A stretch of DNA of 64,000 nucleotides from Exiguobacterium sp. s124 (GTDB lineage Bacteria > Bacillota > Bacilli > Exiguobacteriales > Exiguobacteriaceae), in NCBI RefSeq assembly GCF_018617485.1, contig NZ_JACSKH010000001.1:1550001-1614000 (forward strand), in the 5' to 3' direction. The notes under the pieces were generated by a model. That model did not search any database. It saw only the letters and a program-made list of their open reading frames with translations, and had not been told where the DNA came from. The number at the start of each line of letters is the position of its first letter. Position 1 is the stretch's first letter. This document shows positions 59,140 through 64,000 of the stretch, piece by piece. The translations under genes and the position numbers were made by a program.

Positions 59140-60050
59140 TGTAGTCCTCCTAGTGCTCGATTTAAGATGCTCATGCGTGCATAGACGCCGTTCTTCATTT
59201 GTGGGAAGATGCGCGAACGTTCATGTTCAATCAGACTGCCTGCAATCTCCACATCCCGATTGACCGGTGCCGGATGCATGATGATGGCTCCTTCTTTCAT
59301 CCGCTCGACTCGTTCGACCGTCAAGCCAAACTGCGTGTGATACTCCTCTTTCGAGAAGATGTCTCCCATGATATGCCGCTCGTGTTGAACACGGAGTAGC
59401 ATGATGACATCACTTTCTGCTAGAACGTCATCGAGCTCCTTACGCTCGAGTCCCATTGAGTCGTCCCACCAAGAAGCAGGACTGCATCCGACCACATTTG
59501 CACCAAGACGTTTCAACACACTCGCATTCGATCGTGCGACGCGGCTGTGGACGAGATCTCCACAGATGGCGACGTTTAAGCCTTGAAACGTTTTGAACTC
59601 TTCAAAGATGGTGACGAGATCGAGTAACGATTGAGAAGGATGTTCGCCGCTCCCATCGCCCCCGTTCAGTACCGGGATGTTCAACTTTTCGACGAGTTCA
59701 TGATAGTATCCCGCTTCCGGATGTCGGATGACGAGCGCATCGACGCCGATTGCCTCGAGCGTCTTGCACGTGTCATACAGTGTCTCGCCTTTCGTGACCG
59801 AGGATGTCGTCACGTCGAACGGAATCTCTTGCATGTTCAGATGTCGCTCGGCCATTTGAAACGAGTTTTTTGTACGTGTCGAGTTTTCAAAGAACAGGTT
59901 CGCGACCGTCTTCCCGTCAAATAATGGCGGTAGATCTCCTTGCTTATAGCGCAAAGATTCTTCAATCATGCCCATGATCTCATCGAGCGAGAGTGTGTCT
60001 AAGCTGACGAAGTGTTTCACTGGTTTCACATTGGTTTGCATCGTATTCAT
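59136..60050 (-). CDS. pyrB: PyrB, aspartate carbamoyltransferase
   Basis: Condenses carbamoyl phosphate and aspartate. The 304-residue protein has the carbamoyl-phosphate motif [20 protein letters not shown] near residue 53, [34 protein letters not shown] and [15 protein letters not shown] follows AAGGAGGAGACGAAC. It is preceded by a PyrR-type attenuator. Confidence 0.97.
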   Translation of the reverse strand: MNTMQTNVKPVKHFVSLDTLSLDEIMGMIEESLRYKQGDLPPLFDGKTVANLFFENSTRTKNSFQMAERHLNMQEIPFDVTTSSVTKGETLYDTCKTLEAIGVDALVIRHPEAGYYHELVEKLNIPVLNGGDGSGEHPSQSLLDLVTIFEEFKTFQGLNVAICGDLVHSRVARSNASVLKRLGANVVGCSPASWWDDSMGLERKELDDVLAESDVIMLLRVQHERHIMGDIFSKEEYHTQFGLTVERVERMKEGAIIMHPAPVNRDVEIAGSLIEHERSRIFPQMKNGVYARMSILNRALGGLQ

Positions 60051-60082
60051 GTTCGTCTCCTCCTTTTGTTAGAGGCAAAGAG

Positions 60083-60185
60083 AAAAGGCGTCTCTTCACC
60101 GATGTGAAGGGACGCCTTCATTTGGGCAAGGTACACCCAAATAAACGAGCCTTCACTTTGCCGACCTCACGGGATCGAATTAAAA
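60083..60185 (-). promoter_or_regulatory. PyrR attenuator between pyrP and pyrB
   Basis: On the minus strand a PyrR-type loop CCCGTGAGGTCGGCAAAG (within 60153-60177) overlaps the end of pyrP. GTGAAGG just after it can pair with CCTTCAC in the 5' arm of a terminator AAGGCGTC..GACGCCTTTT (60083-60119). A second stem ATTTGGG / CCCAAAT lies between. This is the classical layout: UMP-PyrR binding blocks the antiterminator. Confidence 0.8.
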
Positions 60186-61484
60186 GTTACTTGCTTGTTT
60201 CGTTTCTTCAGTTGTGTTGACTTCAACCGCTGTCTCGACTTCTTCTTTCGGTAAGATGGCGTTCAAGAGAATCCCGACGACCGTTGCGAGCGCCATCCCT
60301 TGTACCGGGAAGCTTCCAAGTTGAATCATCGCCCCGCCTAGACCGATGACGAGGATGACCGATGAGATGATCAAATTGCGTTTTTCTGCCAAATCGACGT
60401 TGCTCTCCACCATCGTGCGTAGTCCGTTCGACGCGATGACCCCGAACAAGAGGATCGAGATGCCGCCTTTGACCGGATTCGGAATGGTTGAGATGAATGC
60501 CTCGATATGACCGAGGAACCCGAAGCTGATGGCCATGAGCGCTGCTCCGGCGATGACGTAGACGCTGTATACACGAGTGATGGCCATGACGCCGTTGTTC
60601 TCCCCGTATGTCGTACATGGCGGACCACCGAGTGCGGAAGCGACCGCTTTCCCTACTCCGTCGCCGAGTAGCGTGCGATGAAGGCCAGGATCTTTCATCG
60701 TCTCTCGTCCGATGATTTTAGATGTGACCATTTGATCGCCGATATGCTCTGTCATCGTGACGAGTGCGACCGGTACGATAGCGAGGAGTGCACCGACTTG
60801 CCACATCGGCATATAGTCGACGAACACCATCGTGAAGTCAGGGAGTTGGAACAAGCTTGCTTGTTGGATCGGTGAGTAGTCGATGATTCCGAATGCTGCG
60901 GCAATCCCATATCCTCCGACGATTCCGAAAAGGATTGGAACCGCTCCCCAAACGCCTTTCAGTTTCGTCATGGCGAGCATTGTGATCCCGAGTGTAAGAA
61001 GTGCGATTGTCATGAACGTTCCATTGTAGGCTCCATCTTGATTCATGGACATGTCGATGGCGACCGGCGCGAGCGACAATCCGATGACCATGATGACCGG
61101 TCCGACGACGACCGGCGGGAGCAACCGGAGCAACCAGTTGACGCCTGTCTTGTAGATGATCAAGGAGACGACGCCGTATACCGAACCGGCAATGATTCCG
61201 CCGAACAGTGCGGCTTCGACACCCCATTGCTGACTGACCGCAATGATTGGAGCGATGTAGGCAAAACTTGAACCGAGGTATGTCGGGACTTTGAAGCGAG
61301 TAATCGCTAAGAATGAGAGCGTGGCCACTCCGGAAGCGACGAGGGCGACCGATGTATTTAATCCTGTTAAAATCGGGACTAAAATCGTCGCTCCGAACAT
61401 GGCGAAGACGTGCTGAAGACTGAATAACAGCCATTGTGGAAAGTGAGCAGGACGCTCGTGGATGTGTAGAACGGGTTGTTTCAT
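60180..61484 (-). CDS. pyrP: PyrP/UraA-type uracil permease
   Basis: Imports uracil by proton symport. The 434-residue membrane protein of the NCS2 family has about 12-14 hydrophobic segments (QHVFAMFGATILVPILTGLN, YLGSSFAYIAPIIAVSQQWG, LLPPVVVGPVIMVIGLSLAP). The family signature is seen in VALVTMTEHIGDQMVTSKII and GDGVGKAVASALGGPPCTTY. It lies between pyrR and pyrB. Its ribosome site is inside a PyrR-type hairpin. Confidence 0.95.
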   Translation of the reverse strand: MKQPVLHIHERPAHFPQWLLFSLQHVFAMFGATILVPILTGLNTSVALVASGVATLSFLAITRFKVPTYLGSSFAYIAPIIAVSQQWGVEAALFGGIIAGSVYGVVSLIIYKTGVNWLLRLLPPVVVGPVIMVIGLSLAPVAIDMSMNQDGAYNGTFMTIALLTLGITMLAMTKLKGVWGAVPILFGIVGGYGIAAAFGIIDYSPIQQASLFQLPDFTMVFVDYMPMWQVGALLAIVPVALVTMTEHIGDQMVTSKIIGRETMKDPGLHRTLLGDGVGKAVASALGGPPCTTYGENNGVMAITRVYSVYVIAGAALMAISFGFLGHIEAFISTIPNPVKGGISILLFGVIASNGLRTMVESNVDLAEKRNLIISSVILVIGLGGAMIQLGSFPVQGMALATVVGILLNAILPKEEVETAVEVNTTEETKQASNF

Positions 61485-61493
61485 ATTGAATTT

Positions 61494-61527
61494 CTCCTTC
61501 CTGGCCTCTCTGGACCACCTTAAAGGT
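61494..61527 (-). promoter_or_regulatory. PyrR-type hairpin sequestering the pyrP ribosome binding site
   Basis: On the minus strand ACCTTTAAGG, GTCCAGAGAGGCC and AGGAAGGAG follow one another. GTCC-AGAGA-GGCC is the PyrR recognition stem-loop. The lower stem CCTT/AAGG uses the bases of the AAGGAG Shine-Dalgarno of pyrP. No terminator fits in the 49-base pyrR-pyrP gap, so control is probably translational. Confidence 0.65.
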
Positions 61528-61533
61528 ATGGGA

Positions 61534-62082
<549 letters not shown>

Positions 62083-62097
62083 TTACTTTATCCAAAA

Positions 62098-62222
62098 AGA
62101 AGACTCCCTCGTCCGGCTGGAAAGGGAGTCTTCATCAAAAACGGCAGTCTGATGCCGGGTTGAATTGACGTTAGTGTGACCGCGGTCACAATCCTTTCGC
62201 AGCCTCTCTGGACTGGGTTTAA
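62098..62222 (-). promoter_or_regulatory. PyrR-controlled transcription attenuator in the pyr leader
   Basis: On the minus strand CCCAGTCCAGAGAGGCTG (62217-62200) is the PyrR-binding loop. GGCTGCGAAAGG (62204-62193) pairs with CCTTTCCAGCC (62125-62115) to form the antiterminator. The terminator is GAAGACTCCC / GGGAGTCTTC with TTTTT (62098-62133). A perfect 16-base palindrome TGTGACCGCGGTCACA (62175-62190) lies between. Confidence 0.92.
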
Positions 62223-62240
62223 AGGTGTTATGCTTCCTAG

Positions 62241-62269
62241 ACTATAAATCGGAACGTGATAGAAGTCAA
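62241..62269 (-). promoter_or_regulatory. pyr operon promoter
   Basis: TTGACT (62269-62264), 17 bases, TATAGT (62246-62241) on the minus strand. The TGA in the -35 hexamer is also the stop codon of the upstream pseudouridine synthase gene. Confidence 0.75.
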
Positions 62270-63177
62270 CGAGTTTTCTCGATTTTATCTAACTTTGCGA
62301 GTTCTGCTTTAAAGTCTTCCGGAAGTGGTGCCTCAAATTCCATCCATTCTTTCGTACGTGGATGGTGGAATCCAAGCGTTGCCGCATGTAAGGCTTGACC
62401 GCCTAAATCAATCGTACGGCGCGGTCCATATTTCGGATCTCCCGCAAGCGGATGCCCGATATAGCGCATATGCACACGGATTTGGTGTGTGCGACCTGTC
62501 TCGAGCTTACACTCGACGAGCGTGAAGTCTTTATAGCGCTCGAGTAATCGGAAATGCGTCACCGCTTCTTTTGCGTTCTTGTCCGTCACGGTCATACGCT
62601 GACGGTCATTCGTATCACGACCAATCGGTGCCTCGATCGTCCCGAGTTCGTGAACGAGTTCGCCGTGAACGAGCGCGATGTATTCGCGTTTAATCGTCTT
62701 ATCTTTCAATTGGCTCGCGAGCGACTCATGAGCCAAGTCATTTTTAGCGACCATGAGGAGACCCGTCGTATCTTTATCGATTCGGTGCACGATTCCTGGG
62801 CGTTTCACCCCATTGATACCTGAAAGGTCATCACAATGTCCGAGTAGCGCATTGACGAGCGTTCCAGACGTGTGACCAGCTGCAGGGTGAACGACCATCC
62901 CACGTGCTTTATTGACGACAATCATATCTTCATCTTCGAACACGATCTCAAGCGGAATGTTTTCAGGTAATACTTCGAGTTCCACAGCTTCAGGTACGTG
63001 CACTTCGATTTCATCGCCCACTTGGAGCTTGTAGTTCGGTTTGACGGCACTTCCATTGACGAGAAGCGCACCTGTCTTAATCCATTCTTGTACTTGTGAG
63101 CGTGACCATTCACCCTGGTCACTCACCCACTTATCAATTCTTGCCTTTTCATCGGCGACAAAAGTATAGGATTCCAT
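62266..63177 (-). CDS. ylyB: RluD-family 23S rRNA pseudouridine synthase (YlyB)
   Basis: Isomerises uridines in 23S rRNA. The 303-residue protein has an N-terminal S4 RNA-binding domain (ARIDKWVSDQGEWSRSQVQE) and the synthase core with the catalytic Asp in GIVHRIDKDTTGLLMVAKND. Further motifs are LETGRTHQIRVHMRYIGHPL and GDPKYG. Which uridine it modifies cannot be read from sequence. Its ATG overlaps the lspA stop (TAATG), as in the B. subtilis lspA-ylyB pair. Confidence 0.95.
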   Translation of the reverse strand: MESYTFVADEKARIDKWVSDQGEWSRSQVQEWIKTGALLVNGSAVKPNYKLQVGDEIEVHVPEAVELEVLPENIPLEIVFEDEDMIVVNKARGMVVHPAAGHTSGTLVNALLGHCDDLSGINGVKRPGIVHRIDKDTTGLLMVAKNDLAHESLASQLKDKTIKREYIALVHGELVHELGTIEAPIGRDTNDRQRMTVTDKNAKEAVTHFRLLERYKDFTLVECKLETGRTHQIRVHMRYIGHPLAGDPKYGPRRTIDLGGQALHAATLGFHHPRTKEWMEFEAPLPEDFKAELAKLDKIEKTR

Positions 63178-63650
63178 TACGATTGTCCCCTTTCTTTGTG
63201 TAATTTTTCTTCAAATAAAATCGCGATGACCATCAAGATGACACCGAATGTGAGTGCCATGTCGGCCACATTAAATATCGGGAAGTTGTAGCCAAACGGA
63301 TACGTATCGACAAAGTCGACGACTTCGCCACGGAACAAGCGATCGATAAAGTTACCAATCGCACCGGCCAAGAGTAGCCCAACACTATATCCAAGAAGCT
63401 GATACCCGTTTACTTCTTTATGCAAGAAGTAAACAAGTCCCGCAACGACAAGAATCGTGATGACGAAAAAGAACACCATCTGTCCTTCTAACATCCCCCA
63501 AGCCGCTCCTTTATTGCGATAAGAGGTCCAGTATAACAAGTTCGGGATGACTTCAATCGATTGACCGATCGTCATCGTCTGAACGACAACCCATTTTGTG
63601 AGTTGGTCGATCAAAATCAAGATGACGGCCAATCCGTAATATCGTTTCAT
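63177..63650 (-). CDS. lspA: LspA, lipoprotein signal peptidase (signal peptidase II)
   Basis: Membrane aspartyl protease that cleaves prolipoprotein signal peptides. The 157-residue protein has four hydrophobic segments. The catalytic Asp pair is in GNFIDRLFRGEVVDFVD and FPIFNVADMALTFG. ATG follows AAGGAGACGCAT. It is transcribed after ileS across a terminator. Confidence 0.97.
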   Translation of the reverse strand: MKRYYGLAVILILIDQLTKWVVVQTMTIGQSIEVIPNLLYWTSYRNKGAAWGMLEGQMVFFFVITILVVAGLVYFLHKEVNGYQLLGYSVGLLLAGAIGNFIDRLFRGEVVDFVDTYPFGYNFPIFNVADMALTFGVILMVIAILFEEKLHKERGQS

Positions 63651-63669
63651 ATGCGTCTCCTTTCAAGCC

Positions 63670-63704
63670 GTTAAGAAACCGGAGTGGGGACGCCACTCCG
63701 GTTC
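63670..63704 (-). terminator. Rho-independent terminator after ileS
   Basis: AACCGGAGTGGCG / CCACTCCGGTT with TTTCTTAA following on the minus strand, directly after the ileS stop codon. Confidence 0.75.
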
Positions 63705-63707
63705 GTC

Positions 63708-64000
63708 TTAACCGATTACTGATGCACAGCGTGGGCAAAGCTCAGGATGCTCTTCGTTTTGTCCAAGCTCTGTCGAGTATGTCCAACAACGTGCACAAGC
63801 AGCTCCATCCGCTTTCATGACTGTGATTTTCGTCGTCGCATAATCGACGTCTGCCGTCTCAGCCCATTCTACTTGTGAAACTTGAAGCAACTGACTGACG
63901 TTATCGATTGTTTCCAACAACGATGCAGTCTCAGCTTTCGGTGCGAGAATCAACTTCGCTTCAAGCGGTTTCCCGATCAATTTCTCGCCACGTGCGATTT
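63708..64000 (-). CDS. ileS: Isoleucyl-tRNA synthetase (C-terminal end, cut by window edge)
   Basis: About 97 C-terminal residues of IleRS, the enzyme that charges tRNA-Ile. The segment KPLEAKLILAPKAETASLLE precedes the zinc-binding end ACARCWTYSTELGQNEEHPE and LCPRCASVIG, with four cysteines, typical of bacterial IleRS. The catalytic and editing domains lie beyond base 64000. It is followed by a terminator and lspA, the usual Bacillales order. Confidence 0.93.
   Translation of the reverse strand, partial: IARGEKLIGKPLEAKLILAPKAETASLLETIDNVSQLLQVSQVEWAETADVDYATTKITVMKADGAACARCWTYSTELGQNEEHPELCPRCASVIG

Overview
The window is an uninterrupted block of housekeeping chromosome from a low-GC Gram-positive bacterium of the order Bacillales. 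Almost every gene and the gene order match the ileS-pyr-rqcH-gmk-priA-fapR-smc-ffh-rplS-sucCD-topA-hslVU-codY segment of Bacillus subtilis, read here on the minus strand. The protein style, the lack of spoVM next to rpmB (a sporulation gene in Bacillus) and the loss of several Bacillus genes from their usual slots fit a non-sporulating Exiguobacterium-like genus. That genus call is an inference. I see no tRNA or rRNA genes, insertion sequences, prophage or CRISPR array. Only three genes are on the plus strand: a small DUF1128 gene, rpmB and rqcH. No gene-free stretch reaches 300 bases.

Transcription runs from right to left. At the right end are the ileS 3' end, lspA and a pseudouridine synthase gene. 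Next comes a complete UMP biosynthesis operon, pyrR-pyrP-pyrB-pyrC-carA-carB-pyrK-pyrD-pyrF-pyrE. It has three PyrR-type RNA sites: two classical attenuators, and one hairpin that appears to bury the ribosome binding site of pyrP. After the pyrE terminator lies a two-gene membrane module (a DUF4097-type anchored protein and an ArAE/FUSC-type exporter), then convergent rqcH. A long operon follows: gmk-rpoZ-coaBC-priA-(def-fmt fusion)-rsmB-rlmN-stp-prkC-rsgA-rpe. It covers GTP synthesis, CoA synthesis, replication restart, N-formyl-methionine metabolism, rRNA modification and PASTA-kinase signalling. thiT-thiN lies behind a TPP riboswitch.

Further left, divergent promoters serve rpmB and yloU-fakA. 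sdaAB-sdaAA-recG and the FapR-controlled lipid operon fapR-plsX-fabD-fabG-acpP-rnc follow. A plus-strand DUF1128 gene sits between rnc and smc. smc-ftsY, ylxM-ffh, rpsP, rimM-trmD, rplS (with a probable L19 leader) and lepB-rbgA make up the secretion, ribosome and chromosome block. rnhB, two short flagellar-export-like genes (ylqG, ylqH), sucCD (with a CcpA site in its promoter), dprA, topA-trmFO and xerC-hslV-hslU-codY complete the left end. A CodY-type box lies upstream of the xerC promoter, which suggests that CodY controls its own operon.

The most notable observations are the in-frame peptide deformylase/methionyl-tRNA formyltransferase fusion, the likely translational PyrR switch at pyrP, an HslV peptidase that lacks an N-terminal Ser or Thr directly after Met, and the candidate CodY, FapR and CcpA operators. 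All functional statements rest on sequence motifs and gene order read by eye; no database search was run.
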